This document shows, in pieces, positions 1-8,082 of a stretch of DNA of 64,000 bases. Under the pieces are notes generated by a model, which saw only the letters and a list, made by a program, of their open reading frames with translations, did no database searches and was not told where the DNA came from. Location: NCBI RefSeq assembly GCF_002077695.1, contig NZ_MWUE01000024.1:42558-106557 (forward strand), read 5' to 3'. Numbering within the stretch: the stretch's first letter is position 1; every line of letters begins with the position of its first letter. This DNA is from Pantoea latae. Lineage in GTDB: Bacteria > Pseudomonadota > Gammaproteobacteria > Enterobacterales > Enterobacteriaceae. The position numbers and the translations under genes are program-made.

Positions 1-831
1 CTCTTTTGCGCTATTACAGCTAAAGCGGCAGGAGATAAAAGCGTAAATAGCGATCGCGATCTCATTTTTTTACGCCGCAGCGCGGCGTTTCTCCCCTGTG
101 ACTGACGGCAACAGGCGCGTCAGAGCCCTTTAATTCCCCTTTCTCACCCGCTTTTTTCCCTTTAACTGGCGATCAATTCGCCAGATTGCTGCATATTTAT
201 TAGCTACCGCTGCGTTTTTATTGACGTTTGGCCCTGAGAACGCCGTCTGATAAACCAGCGTTTTTTCCATAAACCGCCCAATGAATAAGAATAATTCCCA
301 ATGACGAAATTGATGAAACTTTAGCGGGCGCGTTCTTTATGCTGATTAATCTTATATAAGTGCGCTCACCAATATCAGAAGCGATAAGCGTTGATAAACC
401 TTTCTTCCAGGAAAAATCCTGGCATTTTTTCTGCCGGTTCGCTTATTGCTGGTTGTCTGGATATTCTTTGCTGGATGCAAAGTTAGTGCCATCCAATTCT
501 GGGTAAAAAGACGCCTCTCTTACCACGGCTGTTCAGCTCTGCTTAATGGAAAGCCGCGCCTTTAGCGCCGTGCATTAACGCACGTGAAGTAAAATGAGAA
601 GCACCAATCTCATCGAAATGAGATTGGGCGAGAGGAGAAATAGCGAGAATTGCGAGACTTTTGCTGGTGCTTATCAATATTACCGCAAAAAACGAAAGTC
701 GTTCTGCCTGCAAACGCATCAGCTATGCATGGAACGAAATGTTACGCCACGAATGGTATCTTAAAGTGTCATCATCTCTTCTGGTAAGAACAATCTCAGC
801 GCTAAGTCAGTTTACGGCTGTATTATTGGTT
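1..831. other. AT-rich non-coding stretch at the left edge
   Basis: I see no convincing gene. Short open frames start with TTG, lack ribosome binding sites and match no family I know. Two perfect hairpins are visible: a 7-bp stem at 72-88 (ACGCCGC/GCGGCGT, loop AGC) and a 10-bp stem at 604-627 with a CGAA loop. Neither is followed by a run of T on the strand that would make it a terminator. Base composition is much more AT-rich than the genes to the right. This fits a hypervariable flank of a polysaccharide locus, but that is inference. Confidence 0.5.
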
Positions 832-1227
832 TTATCTGTTTTCTGAGCCTGACGGGTAGTGATAAACGCTACGGCTAATATCGAGCAGGCGGCAGCTGCG
901 GCGCGTGCCGATGTCGAACGTGCTCTGCAGAAAGTTGACCGCCTGACGCTTCTCATTAGTGGTGAAAAAGTTCTTCAGTACGCTTTGCAGCATCTCCTTG
1001 TCTGAGTTGAGCGTTTGCAGCTCACGGGTGAGTGTTTGTAGTTTGTCTTCCAACTCCTTGATTTTCCTTCCTTCCTCAGAAGAGAGGCCGGAGAATTTCT
1101 TCTTCCAGCTGTAGAAGGTTGCCTCAGAGATCCCTAGCTCGTCACAAATCTCCCTGACTTTAACCCCTGATTCAGAAGCTTTAATGGCATTTGTGATTTG
1201 CTCTTCGCTATATCGTGACTTTCTCAT
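832..1227 (-). pseudogene. IS3-family transposase remnant (OrfA plus truncated OrfB start)
   Basis: The 131-residue product starts with an IS3-type OrfA helix-turn-helix (about residues 1-45, RYSEEQI and ISEATFYSWKKKF). A leucine-zipper-like coiled coil follows (about 55-87). It then runs on in the same frame into the first 40 or so residues of an OrfB-type product (RRSCRLLDISRSVYHY) and stops. In intact IS3 elements OrfB lies in another frame reached by -1 slippage and carries the DDE catalytic domain. That domain is absent here, so this cannot be an active transposase. I could not define terminal inverted repeats or a target duplication. Confidence 0.75.
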
Positions 1228-1752
1228 AAATGCTCTTACCTTTCTTATCGATTAATGGATGAGATGTACTGTATTAATATCTGGCACTGTAAATAAAGTA
1301 TTAATGCAGTATTAAAGTGCGCGATTAGAATTGCGTGGGTTAAATTAAGATATTTGGAATAAATATCATCATGGGATAAATCTTATTTTATTCTTATCGG
1401 ATGGGCGCACCTTCCTGGCTCGGGTTTTTTGTTATAGATTCTTCCCATCCCAAATACGAAAAATTTCTACGTACATTTGATATTTAGCATAACGTGCTTG
1501 CTAAATTCGCAGGGAAATGGCTTGCGAAAGAGTGGTGATTTCCGGGTGAAATCGATTCCAAATTCGCCTTTCTGAGCCAAATTTAATCAGAATTATCCTG
1601 AAAATATTCACCGAATCGTGTTCTGATTCTCATTTTTCGGACCAGCCTGGTTTGAAATCTTTAAATAACGCCAGGCCCACTGAGCGCTTGTTAATTCGTT
1701 ACAGGGATGTTGTACCGAAGCGGTTGAAGTAAGTAATGCAAAGGATGAGTCA
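1228..1752. other. AT-rich intergenic region upstream of the flippase gene
   Basis: About 525 bases without a credible gene. The stretch 1260-1480 is very AT-rich and holds several TATAAT-like and TTAAT repeats. It probably contains the promoter for the flippase gene, but I cannot choose one. No JUMPstart/ops element (GGCGGTAG) was found, although such elements often precede enteric polysaccharide operons. The last 15 bases (AAGGATGAGT) give a plausible ribosome binding site for the next gene. Confidence 0.4.
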
Positions 1753-3009
1753 ATGAAATTAAGCGTAATGTCTAATGCCGCCTGGATGATGTCTGAGAAG
1801 ATCGTCTCGGTTTTTGGCGTCATATTTGTGACCTCCTACGTGGCGAAATCTTTCGGGCCAACCGTTTTTGGCCAGATGGCGTTTTCTACCTCTTTATTTT
1901 CTATGGTCCAGACCGTTGCCATCTTCGGGACCGAAACCATCTTGTTTAAGCGGATCAGCAAAAGCGCGCCGAAAGGGCTGCGTCTGATGAGCGTGGCGCG
2001 CACCCTGCGCATGATCCTGCTGCTGCTTACCGCGGCGCCGGTGCTGGCCTGGGTATGGTTCACCATGCCGGAGAATTTTCTGGCGTTCACGCTGGCGTCG
2101 TTCGTCGCCTCGGTGTTCGTGACGCAGGATACCTTCAGCGTTTACAACAATGCGCGTCTTGCCTCCCGGCTCAATACCGTGGCGAATTCGCTCGGCATGC
2201 TGCTGAGCTTCGCTATCAGCTTTACCATCGCCTGGCTGCGCCTCAATCCGGCCTGGCTGACGCTGTCGATCGTGGCGGTGACCCTGGTGCCCTACGTCAT
2301 CAAGCGATACAACTTTTACCGCGAAACCCAGGATATAGCTCCGCCGCAGGAGAAACGCAGCGCCTATCTGCGCTACCTGATGTACGCCGGCCTGCCGCTG
2401 GCCATCTCCAGCATTTTTATTTCGGTGCAGGTTAAAGCCGCGCAGATGTTTTTAGCCGGTATCGCCTCGGCCAGCGATCTGGGGCTGTTTGCGGCGGCCA
2501 ACACCATTGCGGCTTCGTGGATTTTTATCCCCGTGGCGCTCATCACTTCTTGCTTCACTGAGATCTTCAGGGAACGCGGCGAAGTGGCCATTAAGCTGGC
2601 AGCGCGGCTCAATGGCTATGTCATGGGAGTTTCACTGATGATGCTGCTGGTCATCGCGCTGTTCGGCGAGAAAATTATTATCGCTTTGTACGGGTCAGAA
2701 TACACACAGTCAGGAAGTCTCATTACGTTGCTGTCGATGGCCACCTGTTTCTCCGCCATGGGGACCGTAGCCTATCGCTACATGGTGAAAGAGGGCGGTT
2801 TCAACTATCTGTTGAAGAAAATCGTCTGCCTGATGGTCATCAGCCTGCCGCTTTCGTGGTGGCTGATCCAGGGCTACGGCATTATGGGCGCCGCATGGAG
2901 CGTCTTTGTGTCGGAACTCTTGTCCCTCACCGTAATGAATTACTTCTTCAAAAACGGCGTCATTCAAAGAATTCAGGTTTCCTCACTCAACTACAAAACC
3001 TACAAATGA
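1753..3009 (+). CDS. Wzx-type polysaccharide flippase (MOP superfamily)
   Basis: A 418-residue, strongly hydrophobic protein with about 12 predicted membrane segments and the N-terminal layout of Polysacc_synt/Wzx flippases (SNAAWMMSEKIVSVFGVIF, then FGPTVFGQMAFSTSLF). Such proteins move undecaprenyl-linked oligosaccharide units across the inner membrane. The only downstream partner is a TupA-like ATP-grasp gene 8 bases on, so the two are probably one transcript. No glycosyltransferase or Wzy polymerase lies in the window. The rest of the glycan locus would have to be to the left or elsewhere. Family assignment is secure; the exported glycan is unknown. The ATG follows AAGGATGAG at good spacing. 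Confidence 0.8.
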   Translation: MKLSVMSNAAWMMSEKIVSVFGVIFVTSYVAKSFGPTVFGQMAFSTSLFSMVQTVAIFGTETILFKRISKSAPKGLRLMSVARTLRMILLLLTAAPVLAWVWFTMPENFLAFTLASFVASVFVTQDTFSVYNNARLASRLNTVANSLGMLLSFAISFTIAWLRLNPAWLTLSIVAVTLVPYVIKRYNFYRETQDIAPPQEKRSAYLRYLMYAGLPLAISSIFISVQVKAAQMFLAGIASASDLGLFAAANTIAASWIFIPVALITSCFTEIFRERGEVAIKLAARLNGYVMGVSLMMLLVIALFGEKIIIALYGSEYTQSGSLITLLSMATCFSAMGTVAYRYMVKEGGFNYLLKKIVCLMVISLPLSWWLIQGYGIMGAAWSVFVSELLSLTVMNYFFKNGVIQRIQVSSLNYKTYK

Positions 3010-3017
3010 GGTCAGAT

Positions 3018-3968
3018 ATGTTTAAGTTGAAAGATGAACTCAGAAGAAGTGTGCAGTACTTCATTAAGAAGATGCCCTGGGCGTACCAGGACCGCATTTA
3101 CTACTTCCACAAGTTCAGAAAATTGCCCAATCTGCGCCAGCCCAAGGTGTTCAACGAGAAGGTGCTGTACCGCAAATTTGTCTACGGCGACTATCAAATC
3201 TATGGCCGCCTCTCTGACAAATATTCGGTGCGCGACTATATCGCGGAGAAAATCGGCAACGAGTACCTGATCCCGCTGGTGCATGAGTCCACCGATCCGG
3301 CGACGCTGAATAGCCTGCCCTGCTGGAAGGGCACGGTGATCAAGCCGAATCACGCCTCCAATATGGTGGAGATCCTGCTGGAAGAGCCGGACGCGCTGCG
3401 TAAGCAGCAGATTATCAACAGCTGCTATAAGTGGCTGAAGACCGACTTCGCCAACGAGGCGCGTGAGATCCACTACCGCTATATCAAGCCGCGCATTCTG
3501 GTCGAGCAGTATATCGGCGACGGCAAAACCGCCCCGATCGACTACAAGTTCCATATGTTCAACAAGCGCGACGGCCGCTTTGAATATGTGCTGCAGGTGA
3601 TCTACAACCGCTGTCAGCCGCAGCTGTCGATGAACTTCTACGTCAACAACCTGGCCGAAGCCTTCCACAAGATCCGTGATACCGGGCTGGATGTGACGAA
3701 GATTGCCGAGTCGCTGCAGCACGCGCTCGATCTGAGCAAGAAGCTGGCCAGCGATTTCGACTACGTGCGCGTTGACTGGTATATCCATGAAGGCCGTATC
3801 TATTTTGGCGAGCTGACCTTTACGCCGGGCGCAGGTCTGGTGACCGGGCTGGATCGCGGGCTTAACCAGATGATGGGAGATATGTGGATTCAGGATCGCC
3901 GCGGCACGCAGAGACCGGGCGTTTCGGTGCAGGACGTTAATATTCCTGCGCTGTTGAAGAAAGTTTGA
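3018..3968 (+). CDS. TupA-like ATP-grasp protein (glycan modification)
   Basis: A 316-residue protein resembling the ATP-grasp TupA family (teichuronopeptide biosynthesis type). Visible marks are the N-terminal KLPNLRQPKVFNEKVLYRK, then KPNHASNMVEI, ILVEQYIGDG, IDYKFHMFN and the C-terminal YVRVDWYIHEGRIYFGELTFTPGAG, where the acidic metal/ATP ligands sit in this fold. Members are thought to ligate amino acids to, or otherwise decorate, surface polysaccharides. The frame is open further upstream, but the ATG at 3018 fits the family N-terminus and lies 8 bases after the flippase stop, with GAGGTCAG as ribosome binding site. It is followed directly by a strong terminator, so it ends the operon. 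Confidence 0.78.
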   Translation: MFKLKDELRRSVQYFIKKMPWAYQDRIYYFHKFRKLPNLRQPKVFNEKVLYRKFVYGDYQIYGRLSDKYSVRDYIAEKIGNEYLIPLVHESTDPATLNSLPCWKGTVIKPNHASNMVEILLEEPDALRKQQIINSCYKWLKTDFANEAREIHYRYIKPRILVEQYIGDGKTAPIDYKFHMFNKRDGRFEYVLQVIYNRCQPQLSMNFYVNNLAEAFHKIRDTGLDVTKIAESLQHALDLSKKLASDFDYVRVDWYIHEGRIYFGELTFTPGAGLVTGLDRGLNQMMGDMWIQDRRGTQRPGVSVQDVNIPALLKKV

Positions 3969-3984
3969 GTCACACAGCAAAATA

Positions 3985-4011
3985 AAAAACCCCGCTATGC
4001 GGGGTTTTTTA
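3985..4011. terminator. Bidirectional Rho-independent terminator
   Basis: A CCCCGC/GCGGGG stem with a TAT loop is flanked by A6 on the left and T6 on the right. It can end transcription of the flippase/TupA pair on + and of yjcB on -. It lies exactly between the two converging genes. Confidence 0.92.
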
Positions 4012-4022
4012 TTGGCTAAAGA

Positions 4023-4304
4023 TTAAGGCATCGGCCAGTCGGGCGGCGTCTGGCTCATCACCTGGATAAAGGTATCTTTGGTGATCAGCATAAACTGATG
4101 CAGGTTTTCCATACTCAGCGTGATGCCCAGCAGCCCCGTGACAAACCAGCAGGTCATCCCCAGACCGATGCCGCCGCACATAAACGCCATCACGTGATGG
4201 CTGCTCTGGCGGAATTTAATTTTAAGGGTGCTGGCAAAAAACATCATGATTGCGCTGAGCAGCTCCCAACGCATGACAATCAAGCTGGTGGTTATGGTCG
4301 CCAT
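4023..4304 (-). CDS. yjcB: YjcB family inner membrane protein
   Basis: A 93-residue protein similar along its length to E. coli YjcB. It shares the MATxTT start, the LLSAxMMFxASTLxIxFR segment, the CWFxxGLLGIT segment and the C-terminal QTPPxWPM. Two or three hydrophobic segments suggest an inner membrane location; the function is unknown. In E. coli yjcB also lies close to soxSR, so the conserved neighbourhood supports the assignment. The ATG at 4304 matches the E. coli N-terminus. The roughly 260 bases between it and soxS hold its promoter, which I cannot place exactly. Confidence 0.88.
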   Translation of the reverse strand: MATITTSLIVMRWELLSAIMMFFASTLKIKFRQSSHHVMAFMCGGIGLGMTCWFVTGLLGITLSMENLHQFMLITKDTFIQVMSQTPPDWPMP

Positions 4305-4539
4305 CGACTTAAGCCTCTGAATCTGAGTGATTATCCCTGACAGTTACTGGACATCACCGGCGACAGAAAGCCTGGTCAGGGAAAGGCTGTCCATCGACAA
4401 AAAAGGGTGGAATGTGTGAGCTGGGTCACATTATATCACTGGATTTGAATTTATGAACAAAATTTGTACCTGGTATGGTAGAAAAATTTTTATCGATAAA
4501 AGCGCAGCAAAATCAGCGGGTCAGGCGGGAAAAGAGAGG

Positions 4540-4557
4540 TGCGCCCGTTGAGGGCGC
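4540..4557 (-). terminator. Possible soxS terminator
   Basis: A GCGCCC/GGGCGC stem with a 5-base loop lies just past the soxS stop. Read on the minus strand it is followed by a pyrimidine-rich ACCTCTCTTTT tract. The T-run is imperfect, so this is only a candidate. Confidence 0.4.
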
Positions 4558-4564
4558 CGGAAAC

Positions 4565-4990
4565 TTAGCGTACCGGGCAGCATTCGCCGGTGGTGCGCTG
4601 GGTAAAACTGGCCGCAGGTTCGCTACAGTCGAAGCTGACCAGCCGCGGACGCTGGATCGCCTGACGGCGCATAAAATGGCGATAGGCGGTCGGGGTCTGG
4701 GAAAACTGACGGCGGAACACGCGAGAGAAGGTCTGCTGCGAGTCATAGCCATACTGCATCGCGATATCAAACACCGGACGCTGCGTCTGGCGCAGCGCTT
4801 CCGCCGCCAGCGTCAGGCGACGTTCGCGAATATAGCCACCCAGCGTCTGTTTCGTCACGGTACGGAACATACGCTGCAGGTGCCATTTTGAATAACCTGA
4901 CTTCGCCGCCACTTCATCGATGGAAAGGGCCTTATCCAGATTGTGATCGATCCAGTCTGTCAGGGAGTGAATGATCTCTTCTTGCATCAT
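4565..4990 (-). CDS. soxS: SoxS-type AraC/XylS regulator of the superoxide response
   Basis: Residues 1-107 align well with E. coli SoxS: WIDHNLDKALSIDEVA, SGYSKWHLQRMFRTVT, YIRERRLTLAAEAL and SQQTFSRVFRRQF, which are the two helix-turn-helix motifs of the MarA/SoxS/Rob group. It should activate the oxidative-stress and efflux regulon. It is divergent from soxR, with the classic SoxR operator between them. Oddity: enteric SoxS ends near residue 107, whereas this protein runs to 141. The extra tail of about 34 residues includes a CCPVR end and no domain I recognise. Two ATG codons lie side by side at 4988-4990 and 4985-4987; either could be used. Confidence 0.92.
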   Translation of the reverse strand: MMQEEIIHSLTDWIDHNLDKALSIDEVAAKSGYSKWHLQRMFRTVTKQTLGGYIRERRLTLAAEALRQTQRPVFDIAMQYGYDSQQTFSRVFRRQFSQTPTAYRHFMRRQAIQRPRLVSFDCSEPAASFTQRTTGECCPVR

Positions 4991-5035
4991 AATCTCGTCC
5001 TTTAGTCCTGAGGGATTCGTTATTTAACGCAGGCG

Positions 5036-5066
5036 AGTATAATTCCTCAAGTTAACTTGAGGTAAA
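5036..5066 (-). promoter_or_regulatory. SoxR operator within the soxS promoter
   Basis: The palindrome CCTCAAGTTAACTTGAGG (5045-5062) is identical to the E. coli SoxR box as I know it. On the minus strand it sits between a TTTACC -35 (5066-5061) and a TATACT -10 (5041-5036) separated by 19 bp. That overlong spacer is typical of MerR-family activated promoters, where oxidised SoxR distorts the DNA. This promoter drives soxS. Confidence 0.95.
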
Positions 5067-5073
5067 GAGCCAG

Positions 5074-5559
5074 ATGAAAAAAGATCGCAACTACCCAAAA
5101 CCGGTTTTGACGCCGGGCGAAGTCGCGCGCCGCAGCGGCGTGGCGGTCTCCGCGCTGCATTTCTACGAAAGCAAAGGGCTGATCTCCAGCACGCGCAACG
5201 GCGGCAACCAGCGGCGCTATAGCCGCGACGTGCTGCGGCGCGTCGCCATTATCAAAATCGCCCAGCGCATCGGCATACCGCTCGCCACGGTCAGCGACAG
5301 CCTGATGCATATTCCCGCCAACAAGCGAATGTCGAGCCAGGAGTGGGACGCCCTGACGCAGCACTGGCGCGAGGAGCTGGATAAGCGCATCGAAACCCTG
5401 ACGCGCCTGCGCAACGATCTTGACGGCTGTATTGGCTGCGGCTGTTTATCGATGCGCGACTGTCCGCTGCGCAATCCCGGCGACCGGCTGGCGCAGCAGG
5501 GCTCCGGCGCGGTGCTGCTCGACCCCGAACAAGATGAGAAGGGCGACGCGGCGCGCTAA
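5074..5559 (+). CDS. soxR: Redox-sensing MerR-family activator SoxR
   Basis: A 161-residue MerR-type regulator. The N-terminal winged helix ([33 protein letters not shown]) is followed by a dimerisation helix and the [2Fe-2S] motif [12 protein letters not shown]. Its cysteines fall at 119, 122, 124 and 130, the same numbering as E. coli SoxR. Oxidation of the cluster converts it to an activator of soxS. All four cluster cysteines are present, so it should be functional. It is divergent from soxS across the SoxR box. The C-terminus ([12 protein letters not shown]) is slightly longer than in E. coli. Confidence 0.96.
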   Translation: MKKDRNYPKPVLTPGEVARRSGVAVSALHFYESKGLISSTRNGGNQRRYSRDVLRRVAIIKIAQRIGIPLATVSDSLMHIPANKRMSSQEWDALTQHWREELDKRIETLTRLRNDLDGCIGCGCLSMRDCPLRNPGDRLAQQGSGAVLLDPEQDEKGDAAR

Positions 5560-5604
5560 AGCGCGCGCGCTATACTTGCCTGAGGTTCATCACAGGGAGT
5601 CGAC

Positions 5605-6270
5605 ATGATTACTGTTCACCATCTTGAGCAGTCGCGCTCGCACCGCGTGCTGTGGCTACTGGAAGAGCTGGAGGTGCCTTATCAGATCAAACGCTATCAG
5701 CGCGAAGCGTCGATGCTGGCGCCAGAAGCGTTGAAAAAGGTGCACCCGCTGGGTAAGTCGCCGGTGATCACCGATGAAAACCAGGTCGTCGCCGAGTCTG
5801 GCGCCATCCTCTCCTATCTGGAAGGCAAATATGACAACGAACACCGGCTGAAGCCTGCCGACGACGCGGCGCGCCTGCAGGCGAACTACTGGCTGCACTA
5901 CGCCGAAGGGTCGCTGATGCCGCTGCTGGTGATGAAGCTGGTCTTTGGTCGGCTCGGCAAGGCGCCGGTGCCCTGGCTGCTGCGGCCGGCGGGCGCGGCG
6001 CTGGGCAAAGGCATGCAGAAGGCCTGGCTCGATAAGCAGCTGGTGCCGCATCGTCAGATGATTGAGCGCCATCTGGCCGCGCAGCCCTGGTTCGCCGGCA
6101 AACGCTTCAGCATCGCCGATATTCAGATGAGCTTTCCGCTGCTGGCGTTGCAGGCGCGCGGCGGGCTGGCGGATATGCCCGCCACGGCGGCGTGGCTCAA
6201 CACCGTTCAGCAGCGCGCCGCCTGGCAGCGCGCTATTCAGCAGGGCGGCGAGGTGCTGCCAGGCGGCTGA
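5605..6270 (+). CDS. Glutathione S-transferase family protein
   Basis: A 221-residue cytosolic GST. The thioredoxin-like N-domain has the VHHLEQSRSHRVLWLLEEL start, the cis-proline segment LGKSPVITD and the glutathione-binding VAESGAIL segment. The all-helical C-domain carries the N-capping box FSIADIQMSF. It lies 45 bases after soxR on the same strand, with AGGGAG before the ATG, so it may be co-transcribed. A role in electrophile or oxidative-stress detoxification fits the context but is inference. I cannot assign a specific GST class. Confidence 0.85.
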   Translation: MITVHHLEQSRSHRVLWLLEELEVPYQIKRYQREASMLAPEALKKVHPLGKSPVITDENQVVAESGAILSYLEGKYDNEHRLKPADDAARLQANYWLHYAEGSLMPLLVMKLVFGRLGKAPVPWLLRPAGAALGKGMQKAWLDKQLVPHRQMIERHLAAQPWFAGKRFSIADIQMSFPLLALQARGGLADMPATAAWLNTVQQRAAWQRAIQQGGEVLPGG

Positions 6271-6582
6271 TCGGCATAATAAAGCGAGCCGCATCAGCAG
6301 GTAACGTCGCGGCGGCCAGCCAGGGCCGCCGCACAACTCTTCAGGAACCGCCGCGCGTACTCCTCTTTATCCTGAATTAAGGCAAGGAAGCAGTTGAAAA
6401 TCTGCTGCCAAACGCCGGATAATCCCCCTGCCTTTTCACTGGCCGCATAGCGGACAGCTATCCGCCGCGAAGTAAACGTTTGCCTGCCGTCTGGCGCGCC
6501 ATTGCGCCGGGTCGATAACCAGGGATTTTGCAGGCAGCGACGCAGGGCGTTTTACACAACAAAAAATTCTTGAGGCTCAACT
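6271..6582 (+). other. Intergenic region before ghxP
   Basis: About 310 bases without a gene. It holds a strong 9-bp GC hairpin (6309-6332, GCGGCGGCC/GGCCGCCGC, 6-base loop) without a T-tract, possibly the end of the GST transcript. The PurR-like operator is described separately. No guanine or PreQ1 riboswitch was recognised. Confidence 0.5.
6470..6485 (+). promoter_or_regulatory. PurR operator upstream of ghxP
   Basis: AAGTAAACGTTTGCCT matches the enteric PurR consensus ACGCAAACGTTTGCGT at 13 of 16 positions, including the central AAACGTTTGC. It lies about 100 bases before a purine permease gene. Purine-dependent repression of that gene is therefore expected, although this was not tested. 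Confidence 0.75.
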
Positions 6583-7932
6583 ATGTCATACGAATCACGC
6601 TCGTCCGCTGGCAAGCTGGACGCCTGGTTCTCTGTTTCTGCACGCGGCAGCAGCGTCCGGCAGGAAATTCTGGCGGGACTGACCACCTTCCTGGCGATGG
6701 TCTACTCGGTGATCGTGGTGCCCGGCATGCTGGGCAAGGCGGGCTTCTCGCCGACGGCGGTGTTTGTCGCCACCTGTCTGGTCGCCAGCGTCGGCTCCAT
6801 CGTTATGGGGCTGTGGGCTAACCTGCCGATGGCCATCGGCTGCGCCATCTCCCTCACCGCCTTTACCGCTTTCAGCCTGGTGCTCGGCCAGCATATCAGC
6901 GTGCCGGTGGCGCTCGGCGCGGTATTCCTGATGGGGCTGCTGTTTACCTTTATCTCTGTTACCGGCATCCGCGCCTGGATTTTGCGCAACCTGCCGATGG
7001 GCGTGGCGCACGGCACCGGCGTGGGCATCGGCCTGTTTTTGCTGCTGATCGCCGCGGACGGCATCGGGCTGGTGGTGAAGAATCCCGCGCCCGGCATGCC
7101 GGTGGCGCTGGGACACTTCACCTCGTTTCCAGTGATGATGTCGCTGCTGGGGCTGGCGGCGATCTTTGGGCTGGAGAAGCGCCGGGTGCCGGGCGGCATT
7201 CTGCTCACCATCATCGCCATTTCCGTGCTTGGGCTGATCTTCGATCCGGCGGTGAAGTTTCAGGGGCTGTTCGCTTTGCCAAGCCTGCGCGACAGCCAGG
7301 GCCAGTCGCTGCTGTTCAGCCTCGATATCATGGGCGCGCTGCAGCCGGCGGTGCTGCCGAGCGTGCTGGCGCTGGTGATGACGGCGGTGTTTGACGCCAC
7401 CGGCACCATCCGTGCGGTGGCGGGGCAGGCGAACCTGCTGGATGAAAAGGGCCAGATCATCAACGGCGGCCGCGCGCTGACCACCGATTCCGTCAGCAGC
7501 CTGTTCGCCGGTCTGGTCGGCGCCTCGCCGGCGGCGGTCTATATCGAATCCGCGGCCGGCACGGCGGCGGGCGGCAAAACCGGCCTGACGGCGATTGTGG
7601 TGGGCCTGCTGTTCCTGGCGACCCTGTTTATGTCGCCGCTGGCCTATCTGGTGCCTGCCTACGCCACCGCGCCGGCGCTGATGTATGTCGGCCTGCTGAT
7701 GCTCAGCAACGTGGCGAAAATCGACTTCGGCGACTTCGTCGACGCGATGTCCGGCCTGCTGACCGCGGTGTTTATCGTGCTGACCTGCAATATCGTGACC
7801 GGCATCATGCTGGGCTTCGCCACGCTGGTGGTGGGCCGCCTGTTTGCCGGGGAATGGCGCAGGCTTAACATCGGCACCGTTGTCATCGCCGTCGCGCTGG
7901 TGATTTTTTACGCCGGCGGCTGGGCAATCTGA
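6583..7932 (+). CDS. ghxP: Guanine/hypoxanthine permease
   Basis: A 449-residue protein, the same length as E. coli GhxP (YjcD) and near-identical over long blocks such as [37 protein letters not shown] and [17 protein letters not shown]. The final [19 protein letters not shown] also agrees. It belongs to the AzgA branch of the nucleobase-cation symporter-2 superfamily (14 membrane segments) and imports guanine and hypoxanthine with protons. A PurR box precedes it. Its place between soxR and yjcE parallels the E. coli map. Confidence 0.94.
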   Translation: MSYESRSSAGKLDAWFSVSARGSSVRQEILAGLTTFLAMVYSVIVVPGMLGKAGFSPTAVFVATCLVASVGSIVMGLWANLPMAIGCAISLTAFTAFSLVLGQHISVPVALGAVFLMGLLFTFISVTGIRAWILRNLPMGVAHGTGVGIGLFLLLIAADGIGLVVKNPAPGMPVALGHFTSFPVMMSLLGLAAIFGLEKRRVPGGILLTIIAISVLGLIFDPAVKFQGLFALPSLRDSQGQSLLFSLDIMGALQPAVLPSVLALVMTAVFDATGTIRAVAGQANLLDEKGQIINGGRALTTDSVSSLFAGLVGASPAAVYIESAAGTAAGGKTGLTAIVVGLLFLATLFMSPLAYLVPAYATAPALMYVGLLMLSNVAKIDFGDFVDAMSGLLTAVFIVLTCNIVTGIMLGFATLVVGRLFAGEWRRLNIGTVVIAVALVIFYAGGWAI

Positions 7933-8082
7933 CGCGAGAAGCGGGCGAGCGGCGTCTCGCCCGTTACTTTCTCCGAAAATTTCGCACCGCCGCACGCGTG
8001 CCTTGTTATTCTCTGCGCACTTTGCTTTACACTTTAGCGCTTACAACATTTTTTCTGACGTTACGATTCGCCTAAGGAAAGC

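Noticed and set aside
72..88. Hairpin as a Rho-independent terminator
   Set aside because: The T-tract lies before, not after, the stem on +, and on - it is preceded by G-rich sequence and followed by A.
661..846. 61-codon frame near the left edge
   Set aside because: It starts with TTG, lacks a ribosome binding site and resembles no family.
1608..1823. 71-codon minus-strand frame before the flippase
   Set aside because: It overlaps the flippase start and has no homologue that I recognise.
4475..4891. 138-codon frame antisense to soxS
   Set aside because: Composition is arginine-rich and soxS is well conserved on the other strand.
6595..7995. 466-codon open frame antisense to ghxP
   Set aside because: Same low-complexity pattern; a shadow of the permease gene.
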